A stretch of 8,354 bases of DNA from Myxococcales bacterium (GTDB lineage Bacteria; Myxococcota; Myxococcia; Myxococcales; Myxococcaceae): positions 1 to 8,354 of the forward strand of contig VFKJ01000590.1 in assembly GCA_009885595.1 (NCBI GenBank). The letters are read 5' to 3'. The notes under the pieces are model-generated. The model did not search any database. It saw nothing but the letters and a program-made list of their open reading frames with translations, and had not been told where the DNA came from. A program made the position numbers and the translations under genes. Shown here piece after piece: positions 1-6,324 of this stretch (positions within the stretch are counted from its first letter, which is position 1; every line of letters starts with the position of its first letter).

Positions 1-48
1 ACCAGCGAGATCATGAACGAGATCATCGCCAAGCAGCTTGGCCTCTGA
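1..48 (+). CDS. C-terminal end of an unidentified rightward gene (partial)
   Basis: An open frame enters from the left edge and ends at a TGA (46-48). It encodes 15 residues, TSEIMNEIIAKQLGL. The tail looks like an amphipathic helix and uses GC-rich codons like the rest of the window. It is convergent with the beta-barrel gene at 95-1627, and a hairpin follows directly. This is too short to assign a family or function. The call rests only on the in-frame stop, the codon choice and the position of the hairpin just after it, so it could be a chance open frame. Confidence 0.5.
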   Translation, partial: TSEIMNEIIAKQLGL

Positions 49-51
49 TCT

Positions 52-87
52 CCCTCGCCCTGCGTAGCGGGGAGCGCCGGGTGAGGG
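52..87. terminator. Hairpin between convergent genes; possible bidirectional terminator or REP-like palindrome
   Basis: The arms CCCTCGCCC (52-60) and GGGTGAGGG (79-87) pair over 9 bp with one G:T wobble. A further GCG/CGC pairing (62-64 with 75-77) lies inside and leaves a 10-base loop. It fills the gap between the stop of the rightward partial gene (48) and the stop of the leftward gene (95), where a shared terminator would sit. Neither side has a T-tract, so it is not a classical intrinsic terminator. The CCCTC...GAGGG form also resembles the repeated extragenic palindromes of high-GC bacteria, which cannot be tested from one copy. Confidence 0.5.
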
Positions 88-94
88 GCCGCTT

Positions 95-1627
95 CTAGAA
101 CCGCGACTGCATCACCAGGTTGAAGCCGAGCTGGTTGGGCTGCTGGAACACCGGCTGGCTGATGAAGTCGATCGAGTCGCGGAAGGTCACGCGGTTGTTG
201 TCGTAGTTGTAAAACACCTCTCCCAGCGCCGCGAAGTAGTCGCTGATGTCGAGCTTGAAGGTGCCCTTCACCGAGAAGATCGGCACCGGCGAGTCACCCA
301 CCGGAAGCGTGGAGGGATTGTTCACGTCGCGGAACACCTGCGTGCGCGTGCCGAGCAGCCCGGGGAGGGGGTTGTTGCCGCCCGCCTCGAGATCGGGGCT
401 GGTGCGCGACGCGGTCGACTGCAGGCCCACCACCAGGCCGATGGTCAGGTGCTGCTCGGGGAGGAACCGATCGCCACCGATCGCCAACCACAGCTCCGGG
501 GTCACCTTCTCGCCGTCGGAGAAGTCGGTGAAGGGAATCACGCCCGGCACATCGAACTGGATGAACGAGAGCGTGCGCATCAGGCCGATCCCGTAGAAGC
601 GCCAGAAGTCGTACTTGAAGCGCGCCTGCAGGGCGAGGGCGGCCGCCGGCTGCAGCCGCGTGCTGGCGAAGCGCTCAGGGTTCGCCAGCGTCTGGCCCAG
701 GTAGCTGCCCTCGAGGGTGAGCTGGTAGCTGAGGCCGCCGGGGTACTTCTCGGGGGTGAAGAAGCGCGCCGTCACGTCGGGGTCGTTCTTGTAGAGCCGC
801 AGATCGAGCGAGGGGAGGATGGTGTCCGAGAAGAGGCTGAACTGCACCGAGCCGCCCAGCGCGTTCACCGGGGCGCGCACGCCCAGAAAGGCCAGCACCG
901 GGTTGATGCCGCGGGTGAAGTAGCCGCCGTTCGCCTCGATGCGGAAGTTCTTCAGCACGTCGATGCCGCCGCCGACCATCACCGCGTACTGGCGCTCCTG
1001 CACCGACAGCAGGCCGTTGACCAGCAGGCCCGTCTTCGCGCCCACGAAGGCGTACCAGCGCTCGCGCGTCACCTGCAGCTTGGCGCCGGGCACCGCCACC
1101 GGCCGGCCCGTGGACGACAGGCCGCCGCCCTGGCTGTAGGTGAAGGCCGCGTCGCCCGCCCACGAGGTCTTCCACGCGTAGCCCAGCCGGAACCGATCGG
1201 CCGAGACCGGGAAGCCGGTCAGCGCGATGTCTTCCTTCGCGCCCCAGCCCGGCGGCCGGTAGTTGAGCTTCACGAAGCTGGCGTTGTCGAACAGCGAGAT
1301 CGCGCCTGACGGGTTCGTCAGCACGTTCACGTTGAGCGCCGCTTCGGCCTCGAAGCCTTCGAAGAAGCTCGGGCTCCTCTTGTAGAGCGAGATGTTGGAA
1401 AGGGTCTCGAACCCGCTGAAGCGGGTGTTGAAGTTGTCGTAGAACTGCGTGTTCGCCTTGGAGGCGCCAAAGCCCGTGCCCGGCTCGCTGGGCGTGGTTT
1501 CGCCCGGCTTCACGAACACGTTGGAATTGGCGACGGCAAACGCAACGCGCGTATCGATGAAGTCGCCCGCGAACGCTGCGCTCGACACCACGGCCACGAG
1601 GGCGACAGACCTGATTACCAGCTTCAC
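95..1627 (-). CDS. Probable outer-membrane beta-barrel protein (hypothetical)
   Basis: Last gene of the leftward operon, about 510 residues. The first 20 residues are a clear Sec signal peptide: KLVIR, a hydrophobic stretch, then SSAAFA before GDF. The mature part alternates polar and hydrophobic residues, is rich in Gly, Asn and aromatics, and has many short strand-like runs. It ends in LGFNLVMQSRF; a terminal Phe after an alternating strand is the usual beta-signal for outer-membrane insertion. There is no cysteine in the mature chain, unlike its two operon partners. I do not recognise the family, and the substrate is unknown; a porin-like or surface role is inferred. I chose the GTG at 1627 because GGGAGAG (1632-1638) sits just upstream and the signal peptide then starts normally. 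An ATG at 1645 and a GTG at 1681 are in-frame alternatives. About 60 bases without a clear promoter separate it from the lipoprotein gene, so co-transcription is likely. Confidence 0.8.
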   Translation of the reverse strand: MKLVIRSVALVAVVSSAAFAGDFIDTRVAFAVANSNVFVKPGETTPSEPGTGFGASKANTQFYDNFNTRFSGFETLSNISLYKRSPSFFEGFEAEAALNVNVLTNPSGAISLFDNASFVKLNYRPPGWGAKEDIALTGFPVSADRFRLGYAWKTSWAGDAAFTYSQGGGLSSTGRPVAVPGAKLQVTRERWYAFVGAKTGLLVNGLLSVQERQYAVMVGGGIDVLKNFRIEANGGYFTRGINPVLAFLGVRAPVNALGGSVQFSLFSDTILPSLDLRLYKNDPDVTARFFTPEKYPGGLSYQLTLEGSYLGQTLANPERFASTRLQPAAALALQARFKYDFWRFYGIGLMRTLSFIQFDVPGVIPFTDFSDGEKVTPELWLAIGGDRFLPEQHLTIGLVVGLQSTASRTSPDLEAGGNNPLPGLLGTRTQVFRDVNNPSTLPVGDSPVPIFSVKGTFKLDISDYFAALGEVFYNYDNNRVTFRDSIDFISQPVFQQPNQLGFNLVMQSRF

Positions 1628-1631
1628 TTTT

Positions 1632-1638
1632 CTCTCCC
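1632..1638 (-). promoter_or_regulatory. Ribosome binding site deciding the start of the beta-barrel gene
   Basis: On the minus strand the bases read GGGAGAG, then AAAA, then the GTG at 1627. The GGAG core is 6 bases from this GTG. The competing ATG at 1645 has only a GGGAGGG about 11 bases upstream, which is a poorer spacing. Confidence 0.45.
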
Positions 1639-1688
1639 GGGCCATCGACTGCGCGGCCCTCCCACTGCAGGAACAGCTCACTTCGAAA

Positions 1689-3824
1689 TCACTGGCACGG
1701 TTGAATCGGGCGAGGGCATTCCATGCCCGGGCCGGGGTAGCAGCACAGATCGTCAGCCGCGCGCGGGATCACGATCCACCGCGGGCGGGCGGGCTGCGCC
1801 TGGCGCAGGTGCCCGATGATGTCGAACTCGGCCCCGCGCAGGTACTGGCACTGCCGGGCGCGCGTCTCGTCAGGGTCGACCTCGCTGCAGTCCGGCTCGA
1901 GCTCGGGCACCGCGTCGCGGGTGATCAGGTTGATGCGCGTGTGCGCGTTGAGGCCCACGGTGCAGGTGGCCTGCTCGTCCACCGCCTGGAAGGCGATCGC
2001 CGAGTCGGTGCCGCTGAACCCCACGCGCACGATTTGCCCGGGGGCGATGGGCAGGTCGGTCTCCGCGGCCACCACCAGGGCGCCGCCCACCTTGTAGCGC
2101 GCGGGCTTGCTGCAGGTGATGGCCACCTCGGCGCCTGCGCCGTAGCCGGTCAAGCGCACCGAGGGGTTGGGCGCCATGCCCGCGTCAGCCCCCGGCGAGA
2201 GCCGGGCCACCGCGGTCTGCATGCGCAGGGGCAGCGCGTCGTCGAGGCCCTGGGACGACGGTCCGGGCGGCGCCAGCTCGACCACGTACTGGCCGAAGCC
2301 GCGGAAGGTCGTCTGCTCACTGCAGATGATGCCGGCGTTCTTGTTGAGGCCGATCACGCAGTCGTGGTTGCACACGCGCTCGACCCGATCAGCCTCGGGC
2401 TCGGGCGCGTCGAAGCTGCAGGTCGACCACTGCCAGTCTTCGTTGGGCGGCTTGGTCTCGCAGAAGAACGGCACCGAGCCGTTCGCGTTGAAGTCGCAGT
2501 TCTCGAACTTGCGGGGGAAGCGCGCCCGGCGAATGCGCACCAGGCCCGACTCCAGGCTCTCCATCTTCATGTTGCGGCGGTTGTGGCCGCACAACGAGTC
2601 GGTGAGGAACGGCAAGGCCGCGTTGTCCTGCCCGCAGGTGCGCGCGTTCAGATCGTAGGGCCGCGCGTACTGCAGCCACTTGTTCCACTCGGCTTGCGGC
2701 AGGCGGCGCACGCGCTCGGCGGTGCTCCACGAGGGGAAGACGAGCTGGGTGGTCGAGGTGAACTCCTGCACGCCGCCCGCCAGCGTGAAGAGCAGATCAC
2801 CCTCATCGAGGTTGTCGGGGAAGTTGTAGTTGTAGACGAACATCGAGGCGAAGGTGCCCGGCGAATACCCCGGGCAATCGCCGCGGCGGGTGCAGGTCTT
2901 CTCGGAGATGCCGCACTTGCCGGCGCCGCCGTCGACGCTCTCTTCCCGCCCGCCGTCAGCCTGGGCGATCCAGCAGGGCTCGGGCGGCTCGGCGGTGCGC
3001 ACGGTGTTGCCGATGCCGTCGGCGAGCACTTCCTTGACCCGGCAGGCAGAGATGTCCGTGACGAAGAAGCCCGACGGATCGAGGCCGGTGACCACCATCA
3101 GCGCCTCGCGGCCATTGCGCGCGGGATCGTCCGAGCAGTTCTGCAGCAGCGTCGCGCCCGAGCTGGGGTTCTTCCCCACCGACACGAAGTTGCCGGCGAA
3201 CGGCGAGCTGCGGTTGTCCAGTTCCCCGGGAAGCTGCAGGGACTGCAGCGTCTGATCGGCGAAGTAGACGATCTCGGACGTGCCCGAGGCGTAGGTGTGC
3301 GCCGAGCTCGCGGGGAGCGCGGCGGGGTCGACGGCGCCGCCGTCGTAGATGTTGCGCGGGGGCGCGTCTTCCACCCACACGCGCGCCTCTGCGTACGGGT
3401 GCGCCGCGCGCACGGTGGCCTCGATCTCGCCGAAGTTCGCCATCGCCCAGCGCGCGCGCAGATCGTTGGGCAGGTCGCCGGGCACCACCCGGAAGCTGAC
3501 CGAGCCGTTGAAGTCGCGGTACGGCTCGCCATCGAGCCCCAGGGCGGTGGCCTTGATGTCGAACTCGGCCTCGCCGCGCGGAATGACGTAGCGGCAGCCC
3601 GCCTGCCCCTTGATGTCGGAGGGCACGGCGGCCTGGCTGCCGTAGAGGGCCACGCAGGGGGCCACCACCGGCAGCGGGTTGCGGTTGGTGCCGACGCGCT
3701 CGAACACGCCGAGCACCTTCACCTGGAAGCTGCTCAGCGGGCGCGGCGCGGGCCCCGGCTCGATCGGACAGCCGGCCAGCGCCAGCAGGAGCGCGGCGCA
3801 GAGAGGGCGGGTGGGCCTCATCAC
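1689..3824 (-). CDS. Cysteine-rich secreted lipoprotein, possibly with OB-fold-like modules
   Basis: Middle gene of the operon, 711 residues. The signal peptide ends in a good lipobox, LAGC at residues 16-19, and +2 is Pro rather than Asp, so an envelope lipoprotein is expected. The protein has 26 cysteines; one would be lipidated and 24 in the mature part are free to pair, which suggests a disulfide-stabilised extracytoplasmic fold. Residues 83-117 look like a bacterial Ig-like strand pattern. Residues 328-366 (MFVYNYNFPDNL, EGDLLFTLAGGVQEF, TTQL) and 662-692 (GAEFDIIGHLRQ, PRWIVIPRAADDL) resemble halves of the OB-fold modules that accompany ExeM-type extracellular nucleases; this is by-eye similarity only. 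I see no catalytic motif. The start is ambiguous: a GTG (3824) overlaps the nucleotidase stop as GTGA, and an ATG follows at once (3821). Overlap with the upstream gene implies translational coupling and a shared job. Function unknown. Confidence 0.85.
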   Translation of the reverse strand: MMRPTRPLCAALLLALAGCPIEPGPAPRPLSSFQVKVLGVFERVGTNRNPLPVVAPCVALYGSQAAVPSDIKGQAGCRYVIPRGEAEFDIKATALGLDGEPYRDFNGSVSFRVVPGDLPNDLRARWAMANFGEIEATVRAAHPYAEARVWVEDAPPRNIYDGGAVDPAALPASSAHTYASGTSEIVYFADQTLQSLQLPGELDNRSSPFAGNFVSVGKNPSSGATLLQNCSDDPARNGREALMVVTGLDPSGFFVTDISACRVKEVLADGIGNTVRTAEPPEPCWIAQADGGREESVDGGAGKCGISEKTCTRRGDCPGYSPGTFASMFVYNYNFPDNLDEGDLLFTLAGGVQEFTSTTQLVFPSWSTAERVRRLPQAEWNKWLQYARPYDLNARTCGQDNAALPFLTDSLCGHNRRNMKMESLESGLVRIRRARFPRKFENCDFNANGSVPFFCETKPPNEDWQWSTCSFDAPEPEADRVERVCNHDCVIGLNKNAGIICSEQTTFRGFGQYVVELAPPGPSSQGLDDALPLRMQTAVARLSPGADAGMAPNPSVRLTGYGAGAEVAITCSKPARYKVGGALVVAAETDLPIAPGQIVRVGFSGTDSAIAFQAVDEQATCTVGLNAHTRINLITRDAVPELEPDCSEVDPDETRARQCQYLRGAEFDIIGHLRQAQPARPRWIVIPRAADDLCCYPGPGMECPRPIQPCQ

Positions 3825-6244
3825 TTCACTCTCCTCTGAATGCGCCCGTCATCGGTGCCCACGGCGATCGGCAGCTTGGTGGGGTTCTCACAGAGGTTTC
3901 GCACGGCGCGGGTGACGTTGCCGCACAGCGGGTCGCCCATCAGCGCCTGGCGGCAGGTGCAGCGGCCCAGGGTGGGACCCTCGGGCAACACCCCCTGGCA
4001 GAAGGCCGCTTGCGCGGTGAAGTCGTCGCTGCCCGCCTGGCAGGCCCCCACGTCCTTGCGGAAGACGTCGAAGCAGCTGCAGGTCCCGCGGGGCTCGTAG
4101 AGCTTGTCCCGGAAGTCGGCGGCCTGCGCACAGAAGGTGCGCTCCTGCTGCTCGACCACCCACCGCTGGGTGTTGAGCGGGTCGCGGCTGCCACAGGGCT
4201 GGCCTTTGGCCCCCAGCACGTTGCCCGCGGCGTCCATGCGGTTCTCGAGGATCTCGTCGCAGCTGCAGAAGTTCTGCATGTAGCCCACCACCGAGTCGCG
4301 CAGCGGGATGCCGGTCTCGATGCGGGTGGTGTTGCGCTTGAGCACCAGGAAGCCCGAGCCGCCGCGCGCGATGTAGTCGTTGACCGCCACCCGGTAGGTC
4401 TCGTTCTTCTGCAGCGGCAGGCCGTTGATGGTGATCTTGGTGCCGGGGTGCGCCCAGCAGCGGCCGCCGGTGGCAGAGGTCTCGTCAGCCAGGCACTGCC
4501 AGGGCGCCCGATCGGTGCGGTCGTCGGTCGGGCAATCGCTGGCGTCGCCCTCGGGGTTGCAGGCCGTGCGCAGGAAGTTGAGCTGCACCTGCGCGCAGTC
4601 CATCGTGAAGCGCACGCCGGACACCTGGGCCTGCGAGCCGCAGCCACGCGAGGCAGAGCGCTCCGAGATGAAGTCGAAGAGCTCCTGCATCTCGCTGCCC
4701 GAGAGGAACATCACGTTGATGGTGTTCTCGAAGGGGAAGACGTTGAACATCGCTTCCTGCGTGAGCGGGCCGGCATAGAGGTTGTCGCGAATGCCCAGCG
4801 AGTTGGTCAGCGCCACCTCGGCCTCCACGCCCTGCCGGCGGCGCATCGAGTCGGCGAGGATGTTGCCCAGCGGGCTGTCGCCCCCGGTGGCGTTGTTGCG
4901 GCGCTCGATGTTGCGGGGCGCGTAGGCGAACAGCGAGGTGAGGTTCAGCTTCACGTCGAGCTCTGTGAGGTAGGGCAGCAGCAGCTGCGTGGTGTTGCGA
5001 TCTTCGACCTCCTTGCAGGCCTCGACGCCCGCCTTCACCCGCGGGTCGGCCACGAACTCGCCCGGGCCCCAGAACTGCGACTTGTAGAAGTCGTGCAGGC
5101 CTTCGTTGCACCACAGCGAGTCGATGGGGAAGACGCGGTGCTCGAAGCTGACGATCTCGCCGCCTTCGCCGTCACCCTTCTGGGGCGGCATCTGGAACAC
5201 CGCGTCGAGGCGCCCCAGGTACTTCGAGAACGCGCCTCCGTGGCTCAGGATCACCCTGCGCCCCGCGGGGTCGGTGAGCTGCTGAGGCGGGTTGAGCACG
5301 ATGTGCAGGTGGCCGCCGAGGATGGCGTCGATGCCTTCCACTCCGGGAATGCGCACCCGCACCACCGACTTCAGATCGGCCTCGTCGCCGAACCGCTCGA
5401 TCACTTCCCACGGCAAGGTGGCGCGCTCGACGAACTGCTTGGCCAGGCTCCACTCGTAGTAGGCCTCGTACCCCTCGATCAGATCCTGGTCCTCGGTGAG
5501 GCCGGCGTGGCTGGTGAGCAGGATCACGTCGACCGAGCCGCGGAGGAACTGCACGTAGTTGCGCACCGTCTCGTTCTGCTCGAGGGGGATCACCTGCAGC
5601 GAGTTGCCCTGCTCGATGATCGAGTTGAGCGAGCCGAAGTTCCCCAGCCCGATGATGCCCAGCCGCAGGCCGCCGACGTTCTTGATGGTGTAGGGCGCGG
5701 TGTAGAGCGCGGTCGCGTTGCTGTTGGCCTGGTTGTAGTCCTCCCACAGGTAGTTCGCGGCGAGCACGGGGAAGCGGGCCGCGTCGCGCGCCTGCTTGGT
5801 GAAGTTGGCGGCGCCCGAGTCGAACTCGTGGTTGCCGATCACCGCCGCGTCGAGGCCGACCAGCGAGAGGAACTTGTACTCAACCTCGCCCAGGTTGAGG
5901 TTGTAGATGGGCGCGCCCTGGAACGAGTCACCCGAGTCGAGGTGCACCACGCGATCGGCCAGCGCCCGCTCGCGCTGGATCAGCGCCGCCATGCGGGTGG
6001 CGCCGCCGAAGGGGCCAGCCTCGGGGATCATCCCGAGATCGGTGTCCGTCTTGAGCGGGTTGTAGTCGTAGGGCAGCAGCCGCGAGTGAATGTCGGACGT
6101 GTGCAGGATCGTCAGGCGCACCTGCTGACCGGCGAGGTCGATGTCATAGCCTTCCAGCGTGGGAAGGCATGACGTCTGCACCATCGCAGCGCAGACGAAG
6201 GCGGCGAGAACTGCAGACGATCCGACTCGGGAGAGATGCTTCAT
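3821..6244 (-). CDS. Secreted 5'-nucleotidase-family metallophosphatase with cysteine-rich C-terminal extension
   Basis: First gene of the operon, 807 residues; ordinary family members (UshA, YfkN domains) have about 500-650. After a hydrophobic signal segment (1-25) the calcineurin-like metallophosphatase domain runs from about 42 to 350. Its motifs are TSDIH (D51, H53), GDSFQG (D106), GNHEFD (N138, H139, D142), SHAG (H246) and GGHLH (H312, H314), so the two-metal site and catalytic His look intact. The 5'-nucleotidase C-terminal domain spans about 430-650: DSPLGNILADSM, NSLGIRDNL where most relatives have NGGGIR, VFPFENTI, then INGLPLQ and YIARGGSGF. A cysteine-rich insert (535-596, six Cys) interrupts it, and a tail (660-807, twelve Cys with CSC, CSC and CTC) follows. 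Expected activity is hydrolysis of nucleotides or related phosphate esters outside the cytoplasm; the true substrate is unproven. The signal ends in VQTSC, which is a poor lipobox. No clear ribosome binding site precedes the ATG at 6244. Confidence 0.92.
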   Translation of the reverse strand: MKHLSRVGSSAVLAAFVCAAMVQTSCLPTLEGYDIDLAGQQVRLTILHTSDIHSRLLPYDYNPLKTDTDLGMIPEAGPFGGATRMAALIQRERALADRVVHLDSGDSFQGAPIYNLNLGEVEYKFLSLVGLDAAVIGNHEFDSGAANFTKQARDAARFPVLAANYLWEDYNQANSNATALYTAPYTIKNVGGLRLGIIGLGNFGSLNSIIEQGNSLQVIPLEQNETVRNYVQFLRGSVDVILLTSHAGLTEDQDLIEGYEAYYEWSLAKQFVERATLPWEVIERFGDEADLKSVVRVRIPGVEGIDAILGGHLHIVLNPPQQLTDPAGRRVILSHGGAFSKYLGRLDAVFQMPPQKGDGEGGEIVSFEHRVFPIDSLWCNEGLHDFYKSQFWGPGEFVADPRVKAGVEACKEVEDRNTTQLLLPYLTELDVKLNLTSLFAYAPRNIERRNNATGGDSPLGNILADSMRRRQGVEAEVALTNSLGIRDNLYAGPLTQEAMFNVFPFENTINVMFLSGSEMQELFDFISERSASRGCGSQAQVSGVRFTMDCAQVQLNFLRTACNPEGDASDCPTDDRTDRAPWQCLADETSATGGRCWAHPGTKITINGLPLQKNETYRVAVNDYIARGGSGFLVLKRNTTRIETGIPLRDSVVGYMQNFCSCDEILENRMDAAGNVLGAKGQPCGSRDPLNTQRWVVEQQERTFCAQAADFRDKLYEPRGTCSCFDVFRKDVGACQAGSDDFTAQAAFCQGVLPEGPTLGRCTCRQALMGDPLCGNVTRAVRNLCENPTKLPIAVGTDDGRIQRRVK
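3831..3838 (-). promoter_or_regulatory. Ribosome binding site for the lipoprotein gene, inside the nucleotidase 3' end
   Basis: The minus strand reads CAGAGGAG followed by AGTGAA and then GTGATG. The GGAG core lies 6 bases before the GTG at 3824 and 9 before the ATG at 3821, so either start could be served. The site is within the last codons of the upstream coding region. Confidence 0.55.
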
Positions 6245-6247
6245 GAC

Positions 6248-6268
6248 GGGTCCGGGGTCGGGGGAGGG
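6248..6268 (+). other. G-quadruplex-type motif upstream of the nucleotidase start codon
   Basis: Four guanine runs, GGG (6248-6250), GGGG (6254-6257), GGGGG (6260-6264) and GGG (6266-6268), are joined by loops of 3, 2 and 1 bases, which fits the canonical four-run rule. The G-rich strand is the template strand for the leftward operon and lies between its candidate promoter and the ATG. The operon's messenger would carry a C-rich leader with no Shine-Dalgarno sequence. In a GC-rich genome such motifs can occur by chance. Confidence 0.4.
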
Positions 6269-6285
6269 CGGCTCAACCGTTCCGT

Positions 6286-6314
6286 CACATACGCGCCCCC
6301 GCGCCTCTGGTAAA
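6286..6314 (-). promoter_or_regulatory. Candidate sigma-70-type promoter of the nucleotidase operon
   Basis: On the minus strand TTTACC (6309-6314) and TATGTG (6286-6291) each match four of six consensus bases and are separated by exactly 17 bases. The start point would be near 6279, giving a leader of about 35 bases before the ATG at 6244. It lies in the only gap of any size upstream of the operon (6245-6324, 80 bp, shared with the divergent Nudix gene). Two half-matching boxes can arise by chance, so this is only a candidate. I could not find a convincing promoter for the Nudix gene. Confidence 0.3.
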
Positions 6315-6324
6315 GCGGTCAGAA

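Noticed and set aside
1449..3839. Very long rightward open frame (796 codons) opposite the lipoprotein and barrel genes
   Set aside because: Its translation is dominated by Arg, Ala, Gly, Val and His with no domain or signal, as expected for the antisense of GC-rich coding DNA. The opposite strand has signal peptides, a lipobox, ribosome binding sites and tight gene junctions.
4010..6172. Long rightward open frame (720 codons) opposite the nucleotidase
   Set aside because: The nucleotidase strand carries every family motif in order. The rightward product is low-complexity Val/Ala/Arg/His-rich sequence typical of a shadow frame.
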